Source: Pseudomonadota bacterium
GTDB lineage: Bacteria; Bdellovibrionota_B; Oligoflexia; Silvanigrellales; Silvanigrellaceae
Length of the DNA stretch: 8,622 nt
Direction of reading: 5' to 3'
Assembly: GCA_027490595.1 (NCBI GenBank)
Contig: JAIXXU010000007.1
Span: 1-8,622, forward strand
In this document: positions 1-6,029 of the stretch, piece after piece
Position numbering within the stretch: position 1 is the stretch's first letter
Layout of the letters: the number at the start of each line of letters is the position of its first letter
The notes under the pieces: model-generated
The model's input: the letters and a program-made list of their open reading frames with translations, nothing else
Told to the model about the DNA's origin: nothing
The model's database searches: none
Made by a program: the position numbers and the translations under genes

Positions 1-451
1 CCGTTATTGTTAAACGCACATAGTCAGAGCCTGAAGATTCCCCAAAAATCTTAGCCAGAAGGTGAACATTGTCACTAGACCAACCATCTTCACTCAAGGA
101 TTCACTCAAAACATCAACACTACTAAAAACCTCTTGTTGCATTTGAACAAAAGTCTCATATTTAATAGCTTTGGAGGTTTTGGCACTTTGCAACATCTCA
201 AATTCTTTGCGAAGACCCTTTGGCAAACCTTCAAGAATTTGATTGTCATAAATTTGTGCGAAAAATTTTCCAACTCTTTTTTTGGTGTCTTTATCAGGTT
301 CTTCAAGCTTTTTTTGAATTTTTTTACACAATTTCTCCTTTGCTTCTTGATTTAATGGAGGAGAATCAGGAATGAATTTATTTTCAGATTTTACTGGAGA
401 ATGGAAACTACTTTGCGAATACACAGGGTTTGTGCCCAAGGGAGAACTCAT
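1..451 (-). CDS. Hypothetical protein, N-terminal 150 residues (3' end beyond the window)
   Basis: A frame on the minus strand is open from an ATG at 451 to the left edge, giving 150 residues without a stop; the rest lies outside the window. The start is supported by a GAGGT Shine-Dalgarno sequence at 460-464, 8 bases upstream of the ATG. No signal peptide or membrane segment is visible. Residues 1-34 are rich in Ser, Pro and Asn and are probably disordered. From about residue 35 the protein looks alpha-helical and Lys/Glu-rich. I do not recognise a named family. Residues 57-67 (KKRVGKFFAQI), KEF at 82-84 and the stretch 99-136 resemble the repeated module of the 596-residue protein at 1860-3650, so the two genes may be relatives. 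It is divergent from the MFS transporter gene with 130 bp between start codons, so the pair could share regulation. Real coding is likely; function is unknown. Confidence 0.75.
   Translation of the reverse strand, partial: MSSPLGTNPVYSQSSFHSPVKSENKFIPDSPPLNQEAKEKLCKKIQKKLEEPDKDTKKRVGKFFAQIYDNQILEGLPKGLRKEFEMLQSAKTSKAIKYETFVQMQQEVFSSVDVLSESLSEDGWSSDNVHLLAKIFGESSGSDYVRLTIT
2..283 (-). repeat. Possible third copy of the helical module (protein-level similarity)
   Basis: Residues 57-150 of the truncated left-edge protein. K57, R59, F64, Q66 and I67 match K29, R31, F36, Q38 and I39 of copy A in the 596-residue protein without a gap. K82-E83-F84 match K51-E52-F53. Residues 99-136 match 274-311 of copy B without a gap, with E, Q, D, N, K and F identical and V/L, F/Y and W/Y swaps. 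This was aligned by eye and no statistics were calculated. Confidence 0.4.
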
Positions 452-482
452 TGTATTTGACCTCATCAAAAGCATCTTGGTT

Positions 483-512
483 TTAAACAGAAATACCTTA
501 GCCCCTGTTTAA
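483..512. promoter_or_regulatory. Inverted repeat in divergent intergenic region, possible operator
   Basis: Perfect 8-base arms TTAAACAG (483-490) and CTGTTTAA (505-512) are separated by 14 bases, so the arm centres are 22 bp apart, about two helical turns. That geometry suits a dimeric regulator, and the site lies between the divergent unknown gene (start 451) and the MFS transporter gene (start 582). The arms are AT-rich, so chance is possible, and no adjacent regulator gene is visible. It could instead be a hairpin in the leader of the leftward transcript. Confidence 0.35.
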
Positions 513-581
513 CTCACTATAGCTTTCTGATAAAGAAAATTTATACCGCTAAAGCTTGATTTTTTCGTTAAAACAAAAATT

Positions 582-1802
582 ATGAGAGTGTGCATGAATA
601 TACTTCAATATATCTTTTTCGTTTCCTTGGTTATTTTTATCGCAGCCATTGGCTTTGTGGCATCAGATATCTACCTGCCATCACTTCCCTCCATTGCCAG
701 CTATTTTCAGGCTCCAGCAAGCCAAGTACAATTAACAATGACAACATTTCTATTAAGCACAGCTTTTTCTCAAGTATTGATTGGCGCGCTATCCGATAGA
801 TACGGTCGAAGACTCATCCTAGCAATAGCCATACTCGTTTTCATGGGAGCCTCTTTAGGGTGTTATTTTGCAGGCTCTCTTTCTGCGTTAATTGCCTTTC
901 GCGCGCTCCAAGGTATGGGAGCCGCTTGCGGGTTAAGCATAGGATATGCACTTATACCCGATGTGTGCGATGAAAAACTGGCTGCAAAAACCTTTTCCAT
1001 TGTCATTCCCTTGGTGGCATTTTCTCCTGCCATAGCTCCTATTTTAGGTGGTTATATTGAAGAAAATCTCAACTGGCAATCTATTTTTTTAGTACTATTT
1101 GGCTACGGGGCCATAGTTCTTATTCTTCTTATTTCACCCATTATGCCTCGTCCAAAAAAAGCAGATAAGAAAGTTAAAAAGGAAAGTTCTCTTCCTGCTG
1201 TTACCACCATGTTACGAGACAAAAGATTCCTGGGTTACACTCTGTTTATGATGAACTCTAATGCATTATATTTTGCTTTTTTAGCTGCCACTCCTTTTGT
1301 ATTGAGCACTTTTGGGAATTCACCTACAGAAGTGGGCTATGCCTTTTGTTTTGCTTCGTTTCCTTATATGGGAGCATCGCTTCTAGGACGAAGGCTTTCC
1401 TCGAAACTCAATAATCTTCAAATTATAGCTATCGGACTTGGCTTTAATTTTTTAGGTGGATTATGCATGCTAGGCTTTGCCATTTCTCATTATCCACATA
1501 TGATAAGTATTCTATTGCCGATATTTTTTATTACCATTGGAAACGGACTTTTGATGCCATTTTCTTCAGCAGGGGCTGTGGCTTTGTATCCTAAAAATGC
1601 AGGGCTGGTAACAGGCATGATGGCCACTCTTCAACTATGCGCAGCCTCTGCATCCACCTTTGTCATTGGACTTTTTTCTAACAAAACTTTCTTTCCGCTT
1701 TCAGGATTAGCTTTAATAGTGGTTTCTTTTACAATAATTTACTATGTTCGAGTATTTGACATGACTAAAATCTGGCGAATAGAACAACCACAAAAAGAAT
1801 AG
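582..1802 (+). CDS. MFS multidrug efflux transporter, Bcr/CflA family
   Basis: Predicted inner-membrane, proton-driven drug exporter of 406 residues with about 12 hydrophobic segments, a normal length for the Bcr/CflA branch of the major facilitator superfamily. Visible motifs, in order: SDIYLPSLP at residues 28-36 in the first helix, typical of this branch; motif A, GALSDRYGRR, at 68-77; motif B-like FRALQGMGAA at 106-115; and a motif C-like antiporter signature, SPAIAPILGG, at 148-157. A basic central loop rich in Lys (about 192-205) separates the two six-helix halves. Known relatives export bicyclomycin, chloramphenicol or sulfonamides; the substrate here cannot be told. The start at 582 lacks a Shine-Dalgarno sequence. 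An ATG at 594 (402 residues) has GAGAG at 584-588 five bases upstream and may be the true start. It is the only plus-strand gene, divergent from the gene at 451 and convergent with the one ending at 1860. Confidence 0.93.
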   Translation: MRVCMNILQYIFFVSLVIFIAAIGFVASDIYLPSLPSIASYFQAPASQVQLTMTTFLLSTAFSQVLIGALSDRYGRRLILAIAILVFMGASLGCYFAGSLSALIAFRALQGMGAACGLSIGYALIPDVCDEKLAAKTFSIVIPLVAFSPAIAPILGGYIEENLNWQSIFLVLFGYGAIVLILLISPIMPRPKKADKKVKKESSLPAVTTMLRDKRFLGYTLFMMNSNALYFAFLAATPFVLSTFGNSPTEVGYAFCFASFPYMGASLLGRRLSSKLNNLQIIAIGLGFNFLGGLCMLGFAISHYPHMISILLPIFFITIGNGLLMPFSSAGAVALYPKNAGLVTGMMATLQLCAASASTFVIGLFSNKTFFPLSGLALIVVSFTIIYYVRVFDMTKIWRIEQPQKE

Positions 1803-1812
1803 AGTTTGTTGC

Positions 1813-1850
1813 CGTTTTATCTTTCTCGCAAAGATAGAAATAACAAAACG
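1813..1850. terminator. Hairpin between convergent genes, weak candidate terminator
   Basis: TATCTTT (1818-1824) and AAAGATA (1830-1836) form a 7-bp stem with a 5-base loop. An outer pair, CGTTTT (1813-1818) and AAAACG (1845-1850), could extend it across a bulge. It lies just after the transporter stop and just before the stop of the convergent gene at 1860, where a two-way terminator would be expected. The stem is AT-rich and neither strand has a clean U-tract, so support is weak. Confidence 0.3.
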
Positions 1851-1859
1851 TAAACTAAC

Positions 1860-3650
1860 CTAATTTTGTATAAAACGTAAAACTAACGGCTGTATATTGT
1901 TATTTCGTACCCTATATTTATGATGAGGTTCTTCCATATATTCATCATCCCCTAAGGCAAAACACACCTCATAATTGTAATTTTGATCTGCCATATTTAA
2001 ACTTTTATCTATTGAACCACTCCGAAAAAGTTTTTCTTTTTTTAAAGTAACCTTACCTCCGTTGCCCTCTTCGCTAGAGTATGTCATGTCACCAAGTTCT
2101 TTCGATGATGAAACATAAAAAGACTTAAGAACCTTCGATGAATAAAAGTATAATTCACCTTGATTATAAACAGATGAATTATTGAAATCAAAGGTAGATT
2201 TAAAAACAAATGTTCTATCGATAACCCTTAAACCTGAAGCACCATTTCTATAACGACCATTTTTTATTTTTAAGTAGTATATAATATTGTTGTCGTTCAT
2301 TATTTTAACTGTACCATAAAATACGCCTTGTATATTTTGCCTCCCAAAGATAAGTGCCTTCTTATTTTCACCAAACTCAAAGTTTTTAAGAACGTACTTT
2401 CCTTGCGAATACATAAATACTGAGCAATCATTTTTTAAAACGTAAGAATTTTTTTGTACATTTAAGTTTTGTACTGCATCTACAAATTTTTTTAAATGAC
2501 AAAACTGGTAAAAACTATCCGCTGAAATTAAGTTAATATTGAATTCTAATTTCTGAAAAGGTTTTTGATAATTGATTTCTCTCGCAACAGAGAGTGAAGA
2601 CGCAGTCGTAAATGCGTCACAAAAAATTTTTAAAGAGCGGGTCAAAGAAAATTTTTCCTGACGATTTAAATTATACAAATCTTTTCTATGTATCCCAATA
2701 ATACACATAGCCTTGATAAAATCTTTAGACATTTGAATTAAGTTGTCTTCTTCATATGAATAACCATAATAAAAATATTCACAGGAAATTAAATTATATA
2801 AATTCATAGATATTTCTTGCAAATATCTTTCTTTTTCTTCAAAGGTAACCTTGGAATTATTTACAATTTTCGCAATTTTTTTTGCAACTAGTTTAATTTC
2901 AGCTGAAATTTTCTTGGACACAGGTAAAGTAGCGAGCACCTTCCGAGACCATATAATTATCTCATTTTTTAAACGGCCAAGCTCTATGTAAGGATTTAAA
3001 CCAAGCAAGCCTAGTTGATTTAATTCATTTGCATGTTCTCTAACTTCTTGTGATTCAGAAATTTTCAAAAGCCCTTGTAAACTTCTGAGTGATTGTGATT
3101 TTCTTTCATTTCCCATGAAGATATGAATGTCAAAAATATCATTTGGGAGATCGGGTTCTGGAATAAAGTTTTGAAAATTCTCTACTTTCTTGGGAGGTGT
3201 AGAAAATATTTTCTTTACAGCAGTCACAGACCGAGTCTCAAACAAAAAATTCTTTCCTGGCAATGCATCATCCTTCTTTAATTCATCTCTGCGCACAGAT
3301 AAAATTACAGTTAAAAAAATGATTTTTTTACAGAAATGCAAAAGTTTATTTTCTTCAAAGTTAAAATTATTTTTTTTGTATTCAGAAGAAATAAAATCAA
3401 ATAAATTTTGACCTAAAAGATTAAAATCAATGTCAATAAATCCTAAAATAGGTGGATTAATAGCATTATGCACCTTAGTGAAAGTTCTGACAAACTCTTT
3501 TTCAATGGCATTGTTAAATAAACCTTGGTTTTTTATTTGTTGAAAGTAAATTAAAATTCTTCTTTTACTGATTGAAAGAGGCTCAATGTGATGCTTTTGG
3601 GCTTTAAGGATAACACTGGGAAGATGATTTACTCTAGTAGATATACCCAC
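1860..3650 (-). CDS. Hypothetical 596-residue protein with duplicated helical module and beta-rich C-terminus
   Basis: Unknown function; I do not recognise the family. The start is GTG at 3650, chosen because AGGAG (3657-3661) lies 6 bases upstream. There is no signal peptide or convincing transmembrane segment. Residues 29-151 and 229-349 look like two diverged copies of one helical module: 81-124 aligns to 282-325 without a gap, with about 14 of 44 residues identical. Residues 152-228 are a linker. Residues 400-596 are rich in Tyr, Asn, Gly and aromatic residues and look beta-stranded; 417-500 has spaced Gly and NG motifs (G-x-F-Y-G, KNGRYRNG) reminiscent of degenerate MORN repeats, a tentative reading. 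Hand-counted lines of the gene are about 27 % GC against about 42 % in pfk, suggesting transfer or fast evolution. The pfk terminator and a 126-bp gap precede it, so it is probably transcribed alone. A role outside the cell or in host contact is possible but unsupported. Confidence 0.85.
   Translation of the reverse strand: MGISTRVNHLPSVILKAQKHHIEPLSISKRRILIYFQQIKNQGLFNNAIEKEFVRTFTKVHNAINPPILGFIDIDFNLLGQNLFDFISSEYKKNNFNFEENKLLHFCKKIIFLTVILSVRRDELKKDDALPGKNFLFETRSVTAVKKIFSTPPKKVENFQNFIPEPDLPNDIFDIHIFMGNERKSQSLRSLQGLLKISESQEVREHANELNQLGLLGLNPYIELGRLKNEIIIWSRKVLATLPVSKKISAEIKLVAKKIAKIVNNSKVTFEEKERYLQEISMNLYNLISCEYFYYGYSYEEDNLIQMSKDFIKAMCIIGIHRKDLYNLNRQEKFSLTRSLKIFCDAFTTASSLSVAREINYQKPFQKLEFNINLISADSFYQFCHLKKFVDAVQNLNVQKNSYVLKNDCSVFMYSQGKYVLKNFEFGENKKALIFGRQNIQGVFYGTVKIMNDNNIIYYLKIKNGRYRNGASGLRVIDRTFVFKSTFDFNNSSVYNQGELYFYSSKVLKSFYVSSSKELGDMTYSSEEGNGGKVTLKKEKLFRSGSIDKSLNMADQNYNYEVCFALGDDEYMEEPHHKYRVRNNNIQPLVLRFIQN
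2604..2966 (-). repeat. Internal protein repeat, copy B
   Basis: Encodes residues 229-349 of the 596-residue protein. Key positions shared with copy A are N283-L284, I288-S289, E291-Y292, E300-E301, L304, K309, I312, R322, L325 and TRS at 337-339. The DNA copies are diverged, so this is a repeat at the protein level, not a recent DNA duplication. Confidence 0.55.
3198..3566 (-). repeat. Internal protein repeat, copy A
   Basis: Encodes residues 29-151 of the 596-residue protein. Its counterparts to copy B are N82-L83, I87-S88, E90-Y91, E99-E100, L103, K108, I111, R121, L124 and TRS at 139-141. The offset is 199 residues in the first part, 201 in the middle and 198 at the end, so only small gaps are needed. 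Confidence 0.55.
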
Positions 3651-3656
3651 TATGCT

Positions 3657-3661
3657 CTCCT
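3657..3661 (-). promoter_or_regulatory. Ribosome binding site for the 596-residue gene
   Basis: On the minus strand AGGAG stands 6 bases before the GTG at 3650. It decides a GTG start where no nearby in-frame ATG exists. Confidence 0.75.
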
Positions 3662-3711
3662 TTTGGTGATTCGTCTAAAAAACACAAAATATACAAAAAT
3701 TGAATTTAATG

Positions 3712-3739
3712 AAAAAAACCATGCCAAAGAAGTAGCATG
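3712..3739 (-). terminator. Intrinsic terminator of the phosphofructokinase gene
   Basis: Read on the minus strand, CATGCTA (3739-3733) pairs with TGGCATG (3726-3720) in a 7-bp stem with one G-T pair. The loop is 6 bases, and after one further G on the minus strand a run of seven T follows at 3718-3712. It sits about 40 bases after the pfk stop codon and ahead of the 596-residue gene, so it should separate their transcripts. Confidence 0.7.
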
Positions 3740-3776
3740 TTGATGTGGGTAAGAGTCTTTACCTAGAAAAAAATCC

Positions 3777-5126
3777 TCACTTCCAATTGCTCGGCTGCCC
3801 TGTGGCAGCTAGGACAGAACCCCAAAGTTCTTGTTGTACATCAACACACTTCTTTCCTAGAGAGACCGTCTTCAAAGGTACCAAGGTAAAATGACCGTAG
3901 TGATACCCAATCATGCACCCAGTTTTGCCCGCCATAGCAGCATGGGCAGCGTTTTGACTCAAATAAGCACAAAAAACGCTATCTTCTGTAGATGTAGGTT
4001 GTGCTCTTAAAATATAACTGGGATCGATATATTTGATATTGTACTCGATACCACGCTTAACAAATTCCTGAGCTATTTTTTCTTTTAATAAAATTCCAAT
4101 GTCCTTGAGCTTCACATTTCCGCTAGCATCTCGTTCGGTCTTATGCTCAGGAAAAAGATCCTGTCCCGCCCCTTCGGCAACTGCTATCGTAATATGTCCT
4201 TTTTCCAAAACCTTATTGATGGCTATGTTTAAAAAACCATGTTCTCCATCTATAACCAGCGGCACTTCAGGAATCAGGACAAAATCAATGCCATTTAATG
4301 CCATGCTAGCCGTTGCTGCCAGCGCACCTGAGTTGCGCCCCATGATTTTAACAATCCCGACACCATTATAAGTACTTCGTGCTTCGGCTTGCGCACAGCG
4401 TAATGCTTCAACAGCCTTACCAACAGCTGACTCAAATCCAAATGTTTTACTTACCCAAAGCACATCATTGTCAATCGTTTTTGGAATACCGATGAGTCCT
4501 ATGGGAAGTTGGCGTCTTTTGATTTCCTCATAAATTTCTGCAGCACCAGCAAGGGTTCCATCTCCACCAATGGTAAATAGAAGATCAACACCTCGAAATG
4601 TGAGAGCATCTACTATCGTTTGAGGATCTGAATGCCCTCGTCCTGTCCCTAAAACACTACCCGCTTCAAAATCAATGTTTTGAACTGCAGTCGTATCAAG
4701 TCTATGCCAAGAAAAACGAAACTTATGAGTGTCTTTATCGTGAGAAAATCCATAATAACCATAAGGAACACCGTAAATTTTTTCTACTTTATATCGACTG
4801 CAAAGAATAGTGACTAAATTTTGAATTACATTATTTAAGCCAGGAGCTAATCCACCGCATGTGACAATGGCAACCACAACTGACGTCGGGTTCCAAAACA
4901 ATTTTTCACGAGGCCCTGCCAGTTCAAAGGTGAGAGAATGGTCTTCTGTTTGCAAAGAGGTTTTTCTCAGCAAATCGACCGGGATGCGCATGGTACCCTT
5001 ATAATCCTCGTGAAGCTGAAAAATAGAATCTTTCAGAGGAGAAGGATATTCAGACTTACCGAATACATCGCTTAGACAGTCAACAGAAAAACACTCTGAA
5101 TTTAAATGCCAAGAAGAAGGATGCAT
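3777..5126 (-). CDS. pfk: ATP-dependent 6-phosphofructokinase, plant/trypanosomatid type
   Basis: Phosphorylates fructose 6-phosphate to fructose 1,6-bisphosphate, the committed step of glycolysis, in the cytoplasm. The 449 residues include an N-terminal extension of about 80 before the first nucleotide-binding loop, GGLAPGLN (91-98). GTGRG is at 160-164, GGDGT at 187-191, PKTIDND (with the catalytic-base Asp) at 215-221 and MGRNSG at 262-267. In this superfamily Gly in GGDG indicates ATP rather than pyrophosphate as donor, while Lys in PKTIDND is shared with pyrophosphate enzymes; the Gly/Lys combination is that of plant and trypanosomatid ATP-PFKs. ATP use is therefore inferred, not certain. 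The ATG at 5126 was chosen over a TTG at 5150 because GAGG (5132-5135) lies 5 bases before it. It lies 83 bases downstream of rph on the same strand and may be co-transcribed with it; an intrinsic terminator follows. The protein looks intact. Confidence 0.93.
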   Translation of the reverse strand: MHPSSWHLNSECFSVDCLSDVFGKSEYPSPLKDSIFQLHEDYKGTMRIPVDLLRKTSLQTEDHSLTFELAGPREKLFWNPTSVVVAIVTCGGLAPGLNNVIQNLVTILCSRYKVEKIYGVPYGYYGFSHDKDTHKFRFSWHRLDTTAVQNIDFEAGSVLGTGRGHSDPQTIVDALTFRGVDLLFTIGGDGTLAGAAEIYEEIKRRQLPIGLIGIPKTIDNDVLWVSKTFGFESAVGKAVEALRCAQAEARSTYNGVGIVKIMGRNSGALAATASMALNGIDFVLIPEVPLVIDGEHGFLNIAINKVLEKGHITIAVAEGAGQDLFPEHKTERDASGNVKLKDIGILLKEKIAQEFVKRGIEYNIKYIDPSYILRAQPTSTEDSVFCAYLSQNAAHAAMAGKTGCMIGYHYGHFTLVPLKTVSLGKKCVDVQQELWGSVLAATGQPSNWK

Positions 5127-5131
5127 GAAAA

Positions 5132-5135
5132 CCTC
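5132..5135 (-). promoter_or_regulatory. Ribosome binding site deciding the pfk start
   Basis: GAGG on the minus strand, 5 bases before the ATG at 5126. It lies inside the longer frame that would begin with TTG at 5150, and so argues for the shorter protein. Confidence 0.65.
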
Positions 5136-5209
5136 GTTTAAGATAAACAACCTTAATTAGGGTATCATACAAAAGAAAAACGTGCAGATGGCCATAATAA
5201 CGTCAAGAA

Positions 5210-5932
5210 CTATAAAAACACTGCATTTTGCTCTTCAAATATTTCTACCAGTGAGCGAGATGCAGCATCCAACATCACATCTAAGTTCTGTTTGCTAAAA
5301 GGGCGTTTTTCAGCACAGCCCTGAATTTCTAGAAGTTCACCGCTTGCAGTCATCACAACATTCAAATCCACTTCTGCTCGCAAATCTTCAGAGTAATCGA
5401 GATCCACTAACGCTTGACCATCAATAAGACCTACAGAAACTGCAGCTACGGCATCTCGTAAAGGATTGGTTTTCAATTTTCCTATTTTTGTAAGAGCTTC
5501 GATAGCCAATTTAAGAGCCACATACCCACCAGTAACAGCAGCTGTACGTGTACCACCGTCTGCCTGTAAAACATCGCAGTCGATTGTGATTGTTCTGTCA
5601 CCGATTAGTTTTAAATCAATGGCTGCACGAAGAGAACGACCAATAAAACGCTGAATTTCGTGAGTACGACCTGAGAGATTTTGACGTTCACGGCGAGAAC
5701 GCTCTGTGGTTGAACCGGGGAGAAGTGAATACTCAGCTGTAAGCCAGCCTCCTTGGCCTCTTTGACCTCTCATCCAGCCAGGAACATAGTCTTCAACACT
5801 TGCTGTGCACAGAACTTTTGTTTCACCAACTTCAATGAGAACAGACCCCAAAGGATTGTGTGTAAACTTAGGAGTGATTTTAATAGGACGACTTTGTGAT
5901 GCCGAACGGCCGTGAGAACGCTTGTTTTCCAT
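5210..5932 (-). CDS. rph: Ribonuclease PH
   Basis: Phosphate-dependent 3'-to-5' exoribonuclease that trims the 3' ends of tRNA precursors and degrades structured RNA; the family works as a hexameric ring in the cytoplasm. The 240 residues match the usual length (about 238) and cover the whole family. Visible hallmarks are GSVLIEVGETKVLCTAS at 29-45, WLTAEYSLLPGST at 63-75, SGRTHEIQR at 87-95 (R89 fits the phosphate-binding Arg), CDVLQADGGTRT at 119-130 with the phosphate-binding TRT, and DYSEDLRAEVDLNVV at 179-193, whose D183 and D189 fit the metal-binding aspartates. The start is the ATG at 5932, because GAGG at 5939-5942 lies 6 bases before it and overlaps the alternative TTG at 5944. It lies downstream of the 408-residue gene and upstream of pfk. 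The reading is secure and the protein looks intact. Confidence 0.97.
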   Translation of the reverse strand: MENKRSHGRSASQSRPIKITPKFTHNPLGSVLIEVGETKVLCTASVEDYVPGWMRGQRGQGGWLTAEYSLLPGSTTERSRRERQNLSGRTHEIQRFIGRSLRAAIDLKLIGDRTITIDCDVLQADGGTRTAAVTGGYVALKLAIEALTKIGKLKTNPLRDAVAAVSVGLIDGQALVDLDYSEDLRAEVDLNVVMTASGELLEIQGCAEKRPFSKQNLDVMLDAASRSLVEIFEEQNAVFL

Positions 5933-5938
5933 GGGAAA

Positions 5939-5942
5939 CCTC
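5939..5942 (-). promoter_or_regulatory. Ribosome binding site deciding the rph start
   Basis: GAGG on the minus strand, 6 bases before the ATG at 5932. It overlaps the in-frame TTG at 5944, which is therefore unlikely to be the start. Confidence 0.7.
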
Positions 5943-5953
5943 AATAACTAAGC

Positions 5954-5978
5954 AAAAAACAAAAATGAAGCACTTCAT
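5954..5978 (-). terminator. Candidate intrinsic terminator after the 408-residue gene
   Basis: On the minus strand ATGAAG (5978-5973) and CTTCAT (5970-5965) form a short hairpin, best drawn as 5 bp with a 4-base loop. It runs straight into a T-rich stretch (5965-5954) broken by a single G. It lies between the stop at 6030 and the rph ribosome binding site. The short stem makes termination likely to be partial. Confidence 0.4.
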
Positions 5979-6029
5979 GAACTCCGCGATGTGGATATAA
6001 CAGGAAGAACATGGTGTTGCAATCAATGG

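Noticed and set aside
62..355. Plus-strand open frame of 97 codons at the left edge
   Set aside because: It lies wholly antisense to the minus-strand frame 451-1, which has a Shine-Dalgarno site, an ATG and plausible protein composition. The plus-frame product is an unnatural Phe/Leu/Asn-rich sequence.
3748..3763. GGTAA/TTACC inverted repeat just after the pfk stop
   Set aside because: The stem is only 5 bp, and on the minus strand the T-run precedes the hairpin instead of following it. The better terminator lies slightly further downstream.
4099..4371. Plus-strand open frame of 90 codons inside pfk
   Set aside because: It is the antisense shadow of conserved phosphofructokinase sequence and has no independent support.
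5127..5150. Longer pfk reading frame beginning with TTG at 5150
   Set aside because: The GAGG ribosome binding site lies inside this extension and points to the ATG at 5126.
5164..5169. TATGAT on the minus strand as a -10 box for pfk
   Set aside because: No matching -35 element lies 16-18 bases upstream; the nearest TTGACG is 31 bases away. In AT-rich DNA such a hexamer is expected by chance.
5127..5209. Possible terminator after rph (ACGT repeated arms followed by a T-rich stretch)
   Set aside because: The stem is only 4 bp with a 16-base loop, too weak to support; read-through from rph into pfk is more likely.
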